Positions 21,911 through 34,400 of a DNA stretch of 64,000 nucleotides are shown here, one piece after another. A program made the position numbers and the translations under genes. The stretch spans positions 124,001 to 188,000 of the forward strand of contig JAFJTR010000015.1 of the NCBI GenBank assembly GCA_022559985.1. Direction: 5' to 3'. Source of the stretch: Parastagonospora avenae f. sp. tritici 18332-5 (taxonomy: Eukaryota; Ascomycota; Dothideomycetes; Pleosporales; Phaeosphaeriaceae). The notes under the pieces were generated by a model. The model was not told where the DNA came from and did not search any database. It was given only the letters and a program-made list of their open reading frames with translations. Every line of letters begins with the position of its first letter. The stretch's first letter is position 1.

Positions 21911-24316
21911 CTACTGTGACGGCTGCAGAAGGTCCACCCGCGGCAACTTCGTTTCGGTCTTGGTGTCCTCGAAAACTACACCCTCTTCAGCTGCAAGTTG
22001 TCGCGCCATATCATGGATCCACATTCGCTCTGGTACAACCGACTTGCCCTTGGCGAGAGTATCTGCAAGGTACAACCAGCATAGCGCGTTGCCAACCGTA
22101 CTCACTTCATCGCTGACGTTGTTACTGGCGTACTCTGACATACTGTCATAAGTCGTGGGGCTGGTAAACAAGAGGTGAAGCTTCTCGGCCACTGCTTGGG
22201 CAAATTCGCCTGCATCTCTGGTGACCAATTGTCCAGTCTCCTTATCTTTAACGTCTCTTTCGATGAGATACCCGGCTCGGTCGCCGACTACCTGTAGAGG
22301 AATGCCACCGCGCCGTGTTGCAATGACGGGGACGCCGGCATGCAAGGCTTCGCTAACCTTGACCTCGAAACCTTCCCGAGTGGAAAGTTGCAGAGCAACA
22401 TGGGCTTCGCGAATCAGTACGTTCAAAACTTGATCGCACGGTCCCACGCGCATGACGACGATATCTTTTGCGAATTCGGGATACAGCTCGTCGATGGCAG
22501 CCATAGTCTCATCATAGACTGGTTTCGCGTCAGGGTCGTCGATCGCGCCATGTCCCGCTATAACAAGCTGTGGTGTCTTCTCAATGTCCTCATCTTGCAT
22601 GAAGTTTCTGCGGAGATGAGCATACGAAGCCAAGACGTCGGGTATGCCTTTCGCTGGATCAAATCGGGCGACTTGGACAATGTATTTGCGGCTGGGAAAC
22701 GCGAACTTAAACTTCCGCGTATTGCTCTTAACATCCATGTCAAACTCGTGCATGTAGTGCATAGTGTCCCAAGTGTCCAGCTTCTTGTTCAGACCGTCAA
22801 GCCAATCGGTCGTGGCAGGCATGTAACCAACCTTTCCCGAAGTGACATTGTTGGGTACAAAGTCAGGGACCGGGTGACTTACAAACACGTCACACTTCTT
22901 GACATGTTGCCATACCCAATTCCAGACTCGCGCAGTATTGGTGGTTTCATCGTTGGCCCGGTCCGCGCGGACCTGAATATGACTGCGGAAGATGACTGGA
23001 CGATTGGGGTCAATATTCTTGGCAATCTCGACAAGCTTTGGCATCTGCGGGTCGTCGACAATAATGACGTGAGCTCCACCTTGATCTGGATGGGCAAGAG
23101 GCCCTTTGGCAGGCTTGGTCCAGTATCGTGCGGCATTCTGCTCACACCACTCATCGAGCATTCTAGCTTGCTCGTCTTCAAGCTGAAGCTTCTCGTCTAC
23201 ACCCTGGAGGATGTTGTGGTTGTTCTTGGTAATCCGGAAGATCTCATTATTGGGTCTCGGGACATACCTGAGAAGAAATCAGTATCAGTGCATGCTTTCT
23301 AAGCTTAGATGAAACTTACCATTTGCATTTGACACCGAGAAGACGAAGGAACCGAATGAGGGCGTGTCTCATTAGAGCGACGCCGCCACCCTGGGGCGTG
23401 GTATTGAAAAAGGCAATCCTGATATTGTTCTTCTTGAGCGAATCTGCGAAATGCATGGTTGTCTTCCAGGTGTTGGCATGAACAGAGTTCTTGTAATCCT
23501 CGAGGCTGGTGAGTTGCACAACTGAATCAGCGTCGACAGCGACTTCATTGCGCCCCTTCACCATCAATCGTGGAACATTGCCTGGGCCGAACTTCCTACA
23601 TGCTTGTCAGTCCTCACGACCCATGCAAGAAGGAAGTGAGCACTTACTCAATAGCCTTACGAACCACGGAGTCAGACTCCTCGTCTAACTGGGACTCCAA
23701 ATTTAGGAAAGTTTCTCCCCGTGTCTTGTCGGTGAATGGTGCAAAAACAAGGCATACAACGTCAACGCTACTCCACAGTAGACTCGGAAGCTCAGGGCAC
23801 AGAGCAGCGGCTTGCTGAGTTATACCAGCACCAGCAACCTTGTGATGATGTTGCTTACGATACTCATCAATCATCTCGAGAACAACGCTGGCCAAAGTCG
23901 TGCTGAAACGGACGGCCTGGGACGCTCCAGATGTGCCAGTTGCTGGAGTGCCAACACCCGAAGTAGATCCCGAAGACAGCTCCGAGCCACTGGCGCCTGA
24001 CATGTCCCTCGGTGGATACCTTCCTGCGGTATAGTGAATAGAGTATGTTCCATCGTGTGCGGTTATGCCAATCGCAAATTCGTCGGGATGCTGCTCGTCC
24101 ATCGCAATGGCGATACCAAGGTAGACGACCTATTATGCGTGAGCTTTTGCCTTGTGCAACTACCATACCGCTGTTACTGACACCAAGCCGTTTGTAGCCT
24201 TTTGCCTTGATAGAGTTGTCCCTGACATGAGCATCCTGCATGTGCAGGTTTTTCAAGGCTGGTGATTTACTTCGCATTGGCGAAGTAGCACTCGGGTTTG
24301 GAGTGATAGCGGACAT
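21911..24316 (-). CDS. ccg-9: Trehalose phosphorylase/synthase (clock-controlled gene 9 family, GT4)
   Basis: Retaining GT4 enzyme interconverting trehalose plus phosphate with glucose and glucose-1-phosphate; the Neurospora homologue is the clock-controlled gene ccg-9, linked to stress tolerance and conidiation. Exons complement(24182..24316), complement(23648..24129), complement(23320..23595), complement(21911..23267) give 749 residues; all three introns are 52 bp. The first junction uses a GTCAGT donor chosen because it keeps phase (YKRLG-VVYLGIAI) and is the least certain. Conserved text: EFAIGITAHDGTYSIHYTAG, FFNTTPQGGGVALMRHALIR, PVIFRSHIQVR, YIVQVARFDPAKGIPDV and the GT4 E-x7-E motif in EGFEVKVSEALHAGVPVIAT. 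A Ser/Gly/Thr-rich insert follows the N-terminal domain. Cytosolic. Confidence 0.92.
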
Positions 24317-25859
24317 GCTGGCCTGTCAGTCTTCTGGAACTGGGTAGTGTGGGCTGATATGTGCTGTGAAATAAGACTGGGGTAAGGTTGCTGAAGCTGT
24401 ATAAGAATAATGTGCTAGTATGGTGAAGATGGTAGTGGCCGGTGCGTCTTAAGTATCAGCACGAGATTCACATTGGAGCATACGGGCCGTCGCCGCAGCA
24501 TGCACGTGAGTTGCGCCCATGGCGTTTGCAGACTGCAGCTACATGCTGTCACAGCGGGAGTAGTGGCGATTAAAGCTGTTGAGTGGGTCGTCTAGACTCT
24601 GAATGCAGTTGTGAATGGCAAAACCGTCACGGGCCATGTTGACCGTGGCGCGTATGCAGCCAGATATTGAAAGTAGGAAATGGCGAGTGACAGTGTGACG
24701 CGGCGAAGCTTAGGGACGGAGCATTCGATTGTCTGATACGGCGATGCGGAGGCAAATTGCCGCTCCAGGAAGAACATAGACGTCCGCGATGCCACACGAT
24801 CAAGGTCAAACGCAGCCCAAAGCAGTCACCAAGGCGCCATCTGTCGGGTGCCGTATTACTGCAGTGAATAAGAGTCGTTTGGCATGAACGAGTTTTCTGT
24901 CCTAGTGTTCGTTCATGGGTGATTGGCGATGGATCTGCCATGACGCGGGGCTGATCAGCGTAAGTCGACGGTCAAGAATCCCGCCATTGAATGCGTACAG
25001 CCATCGTTGCGGATTGTCGGTGACTCTTTGGCAGTGGCTGCAAAGGACACTGGCAGATTTTCGGAGTGCATGTCTTCTCAACAGTAGGCGTGGTTTTGTG
25101 TTGCGTGCATCGCGAGCATGTCCATCGCGGTGGACGATGGCGATGATCTCCACTCTTCACCCATCAACAACCATTTCATCTAGTGACGGCCGAATGCTAT
25201 GATACTCGGTCAAGGTGCGTGGTTGGAAATCGCATTTGACCGCGGTGTGTAGCAAGTGGCATGCTAGTTAGCGGGCAGCGGGAAGGGTAACTATTTTTGC
25301 TAGCCGAGCAGCGGGCCTGGCAAGGGTCCGATATCACTGTGGTTCGTGAAGACGGCAGCGCGGCAACAGCTGGGGCAGTGGTGAAGGCATCTCATGAGGC
25401 AAAAGACGCAGCTAATTTAGCGTGCCAGATGTCCAGGCAAATCGCAGTCGCGATGGCGAAGCTAATCGTATTGGTACACAAAATGGTTGTCTTCAGCCCA
25501 GATCTGAAACGGTCGTACCAAGTCCCGTACCAAGGCCAGAGCACAGACATGGTCGTGGACCCACACGCGCTGCCGCCATCTTCGCTCCGCTCAAACCTCG
25601 CGTTCTCCAACCTCACCGCAATCATCCGTCTCCACTGCATCGCCAGCTCCCCTCCGGTCCCTTCTCCCTTTCCCATCCGGCATCTGTCGCGCCCACGTCC
25701 GGGCCGGCTTTGCGTGCTCGTCTTCTTTGCCTACAGCTGCTGAAGCTGCGCGCCCCCAGCCTCGCCAGCCTTGCGCCCGTCTAGGCATCACCACGCTCGT
25801 CGCAACCTGCTTTCGCCCGTCGCAAGCCCGTCGCATCCAGGCGCACTCCCATCGCCGCC
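24317..25859. other. Divergent promoter region, trehalose phosphorylase / TUP1
   Basis: About 1.54 kb between the two start codons. The right 300 bp (about 25560-25859) is pyrimidine-rich, typical of a long 5' leader in filamentous fungi, and lies just upstream of the TUP1 ATG. Several short frames exist on both strands without family resemblance. Confidence 0.6.
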
Positions 25860-28434
25860 ATGAACCACGGCTACCCTCCTCCCCGCGTCATGGGGGGCCC
25901 CCAGGCAGGCCCGACCCAGCGCCTCAACGAGCTCCTCGATAACATCAGGACCGAGTTCGAGACTGAGTCCCAGCGCAGCGTCGACTACGAAGGCCAGAGT
26001 GAGTGAGCCACTGCACTGTCTTGGGGACTGGAGACGTGACACGTTTTGCGCGACCACAAACAAACATATGCTGACACGGCCCCAACAGTCACCCGCCATA
26101 TCCAAGAGATTGAGATGATTCGCGGCAAAGTCTACTCCCTGGAGCAGCAGCACAACCAGATGAAAGCAAAGTACGTCATTTCTCGTCCCGTGTACATTCG
26201 ACGCGTCCGCAGTGTGCCTAGGGGGACATGCTTCTCACGCGGCGCATTCATGCAGTCAAACTTCAAGCTACCCAGCAGCAACTGACAATCTCCAAGATAC
26301 GAAGACAGGATTGCGCAGCTCGAGCGCGAGGTCGAGGCCCGCGGCGGTCCCAGCCAGAACTCGCAACACGGCCCCTCCCAGCCTCAGCCCCCTCAAATCG
26401 GCCATGGACCCAGCAACCTGTTTGGCGGCATCATGGCCGGAAGCGCTGCACAGGGTGGTCCAGGGCTGGCGCCTCCTCCACAGGAGCCGCAACAGCCCCA
26501 GGGTATGCCACCACATCTAGGCCCACAAGGCCCGCCAGGCCTCAATTCTGCACCAGGGCCCCCGGGACCACCACAGCACTTTGCTGGCTACCAGCCAGGT
26601 CCCTCTGTCAATGGTAAGCTCCACGCTCCACCGCTACGAACAATGTAGCTAGCCAATTCTAACGCGACTATTTCACTGCCTTAGCATCTGCAAGACATGA
26701 TTTCTAACGCAATTCAGGATATGCTCAGCCTCCGCAGCCCACCGCTTCGCCTGGTGGTAAGCGTCCCGGCCCGCGTGGCCCTCCAGGAGGCCCTGCTACT
26801 CCCCAGCAGAACAACCCTACACCTTACCCCGGATCGCCTCACGTTCCCCGCCCCACCCCGCCTCCACACCAGCAACAGAATGCATTGATGCCGCAGAGCC
26901 AGATTTCTTTGGCACAAAGCAACGTGCTGGCCGATCTCGACATCGAGCAATTGCCAGAGAACCTGAAGAAAGAGGGCAGCGATTGGTTCGCCGTCTTCAA
27001 CCCTCGTGCCCGCCGAGTTCTGGATGTTGATCTAATCCACAACCTCCCTCACCAGAGTGTCGTCTGCTGCGTGCGCTTCAGTCTTGATGGCTGCCGTGTA
27101 GCCACCGGCTGCAACCGCTCTGCTCAGATTTTCGACGTCGAGTCGGGACACCCCATCGCCCATCTTCAGGACAGCAGCCTCCCCGAGGACGGCGATCTAT
27201 ACATTCGAAGCGTTTGCTTCAGTCCCAACGGTGCTTACCTCGCAACTGGTGCCGAGGACAAGGTCATCCGTGTAAGTAAAGCTGTGACGCACTATCTGTG
27301 AGTGTCGCTAATGTGCATCTTCAGGTCTGGGACATCAATAGCCGCCAGATTAAGCATCAATTCACCGGCCATGAGCAGGACATCTACTCCCTTGACTTTG
27401 CCCGCAATGGTAAGATCATTGCTTCGGGCAGCGGTGACAGGAGTGTCCGTCTGTGGGATCTTGAGAGGAATGAGCAGGTCGCAAACTTCTCTATTGAGGA
27501 CGGAGTCACAACCGTCGCCATTTCTCCCGACAACCGTTTCGTTGCTGCTGGGTCTCTTGACAAGAGCGTCCGAGTATGGGACATTGCGAGCGGAAACCTT
27601 GTCATGCGTCTCGAGGGAGAGCAGGGCCACAAAGACAGTGTATACAGTGTGGCTTTTGCTCCTTCTGGCGACCGCTTGGTCAGTGGCAGTCTTGACAAGA
27701 CGATCAAGATGTGGGAGGTGACCACCGGATCTCGCTTCGGACCCGTACACCAGCCAAGCGGCAAGTGTGTACGCACTTTCGAAGGGCACAAGGTACTTAT
27801 CTTCAGTACAATGTCTCCATGTCTGATGCTAATTTTGTGTCACAGGACTTCGTTCTTAGTGTCGCGCTGACTCCCCATGGTGATTGGGTGCTCAGTGGTT
27901 CCAAGGACCGTGGTGTCCAATTCTGGGACCCGCACACTGGCGTTGCGCAGCTCATGTTGCAAGGACATAAGAACTCTGGTACGTTTGACATTGAGCTTGA
28001 TGGAGACTCGTCAGCTAATCGTCCAAAGTCATTTCCGTGGCTCCTAGCCCGACTGGCGGTGTTTTCGCGACTGGTAGTGGCGACATGCGTGCTCGTATCT
28101 GGAGGTGAGTGACATCAGATTTCAACCCTTACGCATGCAATGCCCTTCACGCCATGTCTCCCTCGAGCCGCGTCATTGACGTCGCAAACCTTGTTGCGTT
28201 GCGACATAGTTGCACTCACAGCAAGCTGTCCTATCATGACCGGCCTGCAATAGTTGCGCTGTGCTTCGATGAAATTGGCCGAGCACACAGACAATACCAT
28301 GAGTTCGCTGGCGACAGCAGCTCGTGCGATGCACTGCACTGCCCCACGTTTTGTGGTTTACTTCACAAACACTATAATGGTCAAGAACACGATGCTAACA
28401 TTACCACAGGTACGACAGGTATCCTGGACCTTAG
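25860..28434 (+). CDS. rcoA: Transcriptional co-repressor Tup1/RcoA
   Basis: General co-repressor that tetramerises with Cyc8/Ssn6 and represses glucose-, development- and metabolism-regulated genes. Eight exons: 25860..25998, 26089..26170, 26297..26613, 26718..27271, 27325..27792, 27846..27978, 28029..28104, 28410..28434, total 1794 nt, 597 residues. The N-terminal coiled coil (TQRLNELLDNIRTEFETESQ and HIQEIEMIRGKVYSLEQQ) is the Tup1 tetramerisation and Ssn6-binding segment. A Pro/Gln/Gly-rich linker precedes the conserved block around WFAVFNPRARRVLDVDLIHN. Seven WD40 repeats follow, e.g. HQSVVCCVRFSLDG, IIASGSGDRSVRLWDLE, LVSGSLDKTIKMWEV and FATGSGDMRARIWRY. The last intron is 305 bp and the last exon encodes only the final eight residues including the split Arg. 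Confidence 0.95.
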
Positions 28435-31400
28435 GAGGCACAATGGCTACTCGACGACTCTGAGTTACACCCGTCGCCTCTAGAGGTCGATCTGTAACAG
28501 CTGCCCGAATCTCCTCAACAAGTTCAGCTGTCAAACCGCTACCTACAATCTTCCAATATTACTCTCTTTCTGCACACTGGGATGGAAAAGCTTTATTGGT
28601 TGACTGCTATTCTACGGTGTAGAATGTCTTATGAATCTTTGTCTTGAGACGTCCGAAGAAGGGAGAGTTTTTGGTTCAGTGATTATCATCTAGAAATAAT
28701 TTGGACGATAAGAGGATGATGAAAGCAAGTGTTCTTTATAGGCTATGTTGTGTCTAGTGTCGATGATTGCACGTCACGTTTCAGTTTTTTAGGTAGTTTC
28801 TCCATTGATTCCCATTTCTTCTTCGCTCTATGCAGTGTGCTTTCGCCTCGACACGGCGTGAATATACTGCATGTTATTAACTACAGTGAAAAGCGATCAA
28901 GGTGCCTAAAGCTATGAACAGGATCTTCCTGTCGCAATCCATATCTAGCGATGCTGTCTATAGCTTCGGGCTATGATATGCTGTTGCTTACCTTCCGTCG
29001 TGTTTGATGAAATCCAGTACAGTGTCTCTCGCGTTGCAGAAGAAGCGAGATATAACTAACACTGCCAGGCTGCAACAGGAGTCTAAACATACCAGAAAAC
29101 CGATTCGGCAAAGTCGCGACTCACTCCAAGCAGTCCTTTAATGTTCCCATCCTAGACTTCCGTATAATTGTCCGCACACACGCTAAGCCTACAATTCCGC
29201 ATATTGAATTCATGAAGCTCTTAGAGAGTGTTGTCGCCCTTGCACCCCACATTCCGACGATCACGTTATACCACCGCCTACATTCGTCCAGGATCAACAC
29301 GTGCTCCACTAGCACGCCTCACAACACGTGTTGCCCATCCCATCCCTTGCTTCAGCCTCACTGAACAAGGCATCCATCCCACATCACAGAATCACAAGCA
29401 TATGCCCTCTCCCTCTCCATGCCGAATGCCGCGGCGCTGCAGTGCACAAACCACGGCACACGTCTCAATACCATGTTGTGGCGCACAGATACCAACACTG
29501 CGGTACCCAACTCGACCCTTAATATTGGCAGCCGCGCACAAGGGGGCGTGGTGGGCGGGTGGATCGCGTTGGCATGTTGTTTCCCCATATCCATGCGTCT
29601 GGATGAAGATTCTGCGCGGACGTGTTGGGAGCCGACGTGCTTTTCGGCGAGACTTTTGTTGGCAAGATACCCGATTTGCGCGGTGAAGCGCTATTGGAAA
29701 ATTTTACGATGTTGTGTCACGCTTTGCTGTTCTGCGGATGATGGGGTGCATATGGTATGGTATGGAATGGAAGTGAATGGGTGTGGAAGAGCGGTTTCTT
29801 GGCGGTTGGATGGATGCATTTGGAGCTGGTGTACCCGGCTGGGCAGTGCGACCGCGCTCAGTTGGAGTGGGAATTCTTATGCATATTGTAGGGTTTCTTT
29901 GATTTGTGCTTATGGTGTTTTAGCAGTGATGCTAAACCAGGGGTCATCCTTCTCCATTCGTCGTCGAAGGCCTGTAGTCGTGGAGGTACCTACTCGCTTC
30001 TACATACTTTGCCACAATACAACACGCTCTATAGTCGGATGTTTGGCTCCCGGATGATCGAGTGGGTATTCAGCTAACGTCGGCGAGGATTTGCGTTAGG
30101 ATACTGTTCACAGGGAGAAACTCAGCCAACCATTCCAGCATCGTCGCCACAAGCTTCGCTTCACTCACGATCATACCACCGCAGTTGCTCCCAGAACTGT
30201 TGAGGGCCCGTATCTGCGGTTCTCGATCTCAATTGTTGTTTCAAGTGCCTGCCAACAAGGCCACCATCCCGGGCTCCGCTCAAGGAAATCCCATGGTCTC
30301 GCGTCCATCTTGGCCCCCGTTTTCGATACCCGGCGGTATGGTCGCAGCCGCTCTGGTTGAAACGTATTTGCGGCGTACGAGATCCGAGTGATCGGTCGTT
30401 AGCCTCGGCTTGTCGTCCAGACACGCGCCCATTTCGATCTGAAGTGGCATTTCGGGCGATTCGCTGTTGGACGTGGGGTGGTGACAAGGCGGCGATGGAA
30501 GGATTCTCGATGCGTGTACGCGTGGACCCGGGAGCTTGGGAATCCTTGACCCTGGTCATCATCCCTTGATGTTGCGGCGTGGGTACCATGAGACTCAGGT
30601 GCTTGGGCCTATTGTTGCTACCTAGGCATCCACATCATTGAGTCGCGATGAGTAAACGACGGGAGCGTCCAACAGCACACGTACCATGGACTATGCCTTC
30701 TCCAAAAAGCTACTGCATGTGTAATTGTTCCAACCGCGGCATAAATCCAGGGCTGTAGAAGTGCCTAAGTATCGCGTTACTAAGATTTCAAATCACTCGA
30801 CACCAGCAAACGCACCTTTGCCGCTAAGAGCCCCCATTCAGCCAGATAAGCATTGCTACCAACGGTTCCTCCTGCAATCTAGCTCTTGTCGGAGACACCT
30901 AGGGCAGGTTGACATGTTGCTGCGTCTGCGCTTCACCTCGCTCAAGTCTTGCCCTGAACCATGCTAACCCGCTCTCCCCGACTACACGCTAGCAAGCTCG
31001 CCCAGCACAGGTCTCTAGTTGTAGTTTGGTGTTCTTGTGTTGCAGGGAAGTCTCTGAAGGAGGATATACCCGATGCAGTCGCAACTGCATGATCGAAACC
31101 CAGCCCAATGTACGCGCCCAGTATGCAGACGAGTGGAGACATCTCAGAACAGTAGCTTAAGATCTCGAAAGAGATTGTGGTGTGATGGGTATGAGATCGA
31201 GACTAGAGGATGCTGTGTGAGTGGGCTCGTACCGGATGAAGCCAGCCGCAGCGATGGTGTTAGAGAGTTTAGACATGCGGAGGTGCTTGCCGAAGTGATT
31301 GAGGTGACACAGCGCGCACACACAGATTGGATGCAGCAGGGGAAAAGGCTGAGGAGATTACAGATCTGACAGATCGCCGCGGTCGGCTACTTACCGTGAC

Positions 31401-34400
31401 GTTTGACACTGACATGGGCTTCCGCAATACAGAGCTTTCGGCAGTGGGTCTCAAGTTCCTCCACCTCCCGCGGCACCTACCGATCAGTTGTACTTTCTTA
31501 GTCAACAAACTCACATAACCACGTGGCCGGTATCAGACTGGTCGGCGAGCTATCGTGTGTCAACCCTGCTGATTGTATCGTGCATGCCGTGAGGCTACCG
31601 GCTGCAGCATCTTGCAGCATCGCATGCGCGTCGATAGAAAGGGCGCGATCACAAGCCTCTAGCGCACATTTGATGACAAGATGACGAAAAAAGACTCGAT
31701 GTAGCAACATTGCCGGCGGAGGCGGGAGCCCGGGAGCTGCGCTGAGCAGACGACGAGACGACCTGTCGTCTGCCGATTTAGGATGCGCATAAGAGATTCG
31801 CGAGAACTATGCCGGCTTGACGCATTCGAAGTATGGCTTCCACCATTTGCTGCCCTGCTAAATGGAAAAGTATTGCGGCGATTCCCAACGGGATGGTGAC
31901 ACCAAGGATTCAGCTAAGGGACATGGTCAGTCTACCTAATGGTTCAACTCCCGTGATCAACTTACCGCCGCGTTTCCACTTCCCGCGGGAAGACCTCCTG
32001 GTGGACTCTGTCTGTGTTCCTCGGCTGTGTTTCGGACAGCGTACCCACCACCCGTTCGGGGCCAGCCGTCTCGTTCTCATTCTACTCAGAGGGCACCGAT
32101 ACCCTGATGATGATAGAGGCGTTCAGGATCGGCCCTTCCTCGACCCTTCTGCGTGTTCGCGCGGTTTACCGCTTCCCACCATTTTGGGTCAATCTTGCAT
32201 CTGACAGGGGTGTCAGATCTGGGGAGGTTATTGGTAAGATTCGCCAGCTGTGGTAGAGATCCTTCGTTTGTTCACGGGCTGCTCAGCAGAAGCGGTTGCC
32301 TGAGAGCCCGCTCAGTGCGACGTTGTAAGCGATGTTGTAGGCGATGTCGCCGGAGTGTTTGCATCGATCGGGCCGGGACGCGCTTCGCAGCTGTGATGCA
32401 TGTTCTCATATCACATGGAAAGCGCGAGATTGTTGTGCGACAAGGCAGGACTGATGGTGTACGGACTGACCGCCATGTCGAAAGAAAGGGAAGCGACTTT
32501 GTGTCACCGTGATCGAACACCTGCAAATCAAATGTGGTCACACGAAGCGGAGGAGAACTTCCAACGGCGGCCAGAGACATTATCTACGCTCGACAATAAT
32601 TCGCGAGGGGAAGCGGGTCTTCCCCGGCGCAATGCAAGAAACCTCTCAAGAAGATGATGAACTGTAGCTCGGTTAAGCGAAACGAGCCCGAATCCGGTCT
32701 CGAGCCAATTGTCGCATTCGCGTCTCTCAGCACATGACGAATCAAAATGTTCAGGCACACATGTACGTTTGAGGATCAAGTTGAATTCGCAAGTACACTT
32801 GCTTCAAGCATGGTGCCCCCCCACATTCTTCAATGCTGTCATCCGCGTGCGGAGTCATGCGGGCTATGCTCATTTTTTTTGACGGTAATGAAGTCCTTAC
32901 CTTAAGGTTAGCAAATGTCTGTTCTGCAGTTTTATGCGTCTATATCCTGGCCGTCAGTGCATCCGCTCTGGCGTCGAAATTCTGACTGTCTGATCTATGG
33001 AAGGGGCCATGACGCGGTCTTCGAAACCTTGCGGATGTGATTTGAGTGGGCATGATTTTGGCCAACTAAAGTGCTTCATGGTCGGATCGAGATCGCGACT
33101 GAGTGTGGCCGCATATGCCTGCTGCCGCTGCCACAGCCTAAAGGAGTCATGTCTGCACATGGTCTACTACTCCGGTTGAGCGTATGTTGTCGGGGTCCGC
33201 TCCAGGCATGCTCAAGTGGACGACAACAAGCTGAGACTGTCTCTTGGGGGCCCCTGTTCAGCTGAGAATTCATCTATATCTTATCGCCATTGAGGTCGAT
33301 CTCGCCGTGACGAGGGCGGTCTACCATCGGGTGGAAGTACAAAAGTGGCAAACGAGTCCTCACATAAACAGAAGCTAGGAAGAGAGCCAGCTACGAAGGA
33401 GTTAGACCCAGAACAATTCGGTAGGGCAAAACGGACCTGCTTCATATTGTGGATGTCGTGCTTGGAGGAAGTGGAAGTGCTGATGGCAACAAACCTATGG
33501 ATCAACTGACCAATCCTCGTAATTAAAGAAGTTTCGACTTCGCTCATGCCGTGAGAGACTGAGTTTCGGCTCTCTTGTTATGTTTGTTCCAGGTCGCTTC
33601 CGGCAAATTGTCGTTCAAAATATTGACTCAGGGCGAGAACATGTCGAAATGGTTCGGGCCCGAACATCATGCAGCCGCTCAAAGCGTGTAGATGTGGTTG
33701 AGGAACTGGATCAAGGGGACATGGATGATGAAACGTACCAGTGACGTCTCGTTCAGATACATGCTAAACCCAATCAAATCTGACAGGCGTTGGCGCGATG
33801 CACAGCGACATCGGGTACGTGCTAGACTCCGCCGCGACATTGGCACGAAAGAGCCTGTATTCATTGGCAGCATGACAACGACAACATGTTGCTCGAGCGA
33901 GGTTTGCGCGATCGTCGGCCCAAAATGCTGATACAGCATGCTACGCGTCGAGCATACTGGGAGGAGAGCGGGAGCTGATGGCGACACATGGGCCGAAAAA
34001 GGGCCGCGCCCGCAGCTTCCGCGCGCCGCGGGTAACTGGGCGCATGCCAGACCAGCCCATTTATCATTGAAACCATAAACCGCCCAAACAGACATTGGGT
34101 GAACAAGATCAACAGAATCTCTGACTGTACGTACCTGGTAAGTATTCGACACCCTCAGGCGCTGACAGCAGTTCAGCATACTCTCAGGCCCCTCGAATCG
34201 GAATTATGCGCAGTTTACATGACCAAACCAGCGGCTGAAACTCTGAGTGCCACTGCTCATCCAGAAGCCCGCTTGTCAATTGTCGCTCATCCTGTAAAGT
34301 AACGACCATAGACTGTCTGCACGTCCCCTGTAACTGTTTGGAACTACTGCAGGTCCTCGCTTTGGGCTTGACGGCTCTTATGCCCATTTGCTTGCGTCAT

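Noticed and set aside
29419..30057. 212-codon ATG-initiated open frame on the plus strand
   Set aside because: No family text, signal peptide or domain. Its length is within what chance allows in 64 kb over six frames. No splice partners were evident.
31930..31960. GGTTCAACTCC resembling a tRNA B box
   Set aside because: No matching A box, acceptor stem or cloverleaf could be formed around it. The same applies to GGTTCGACTC near 43334.
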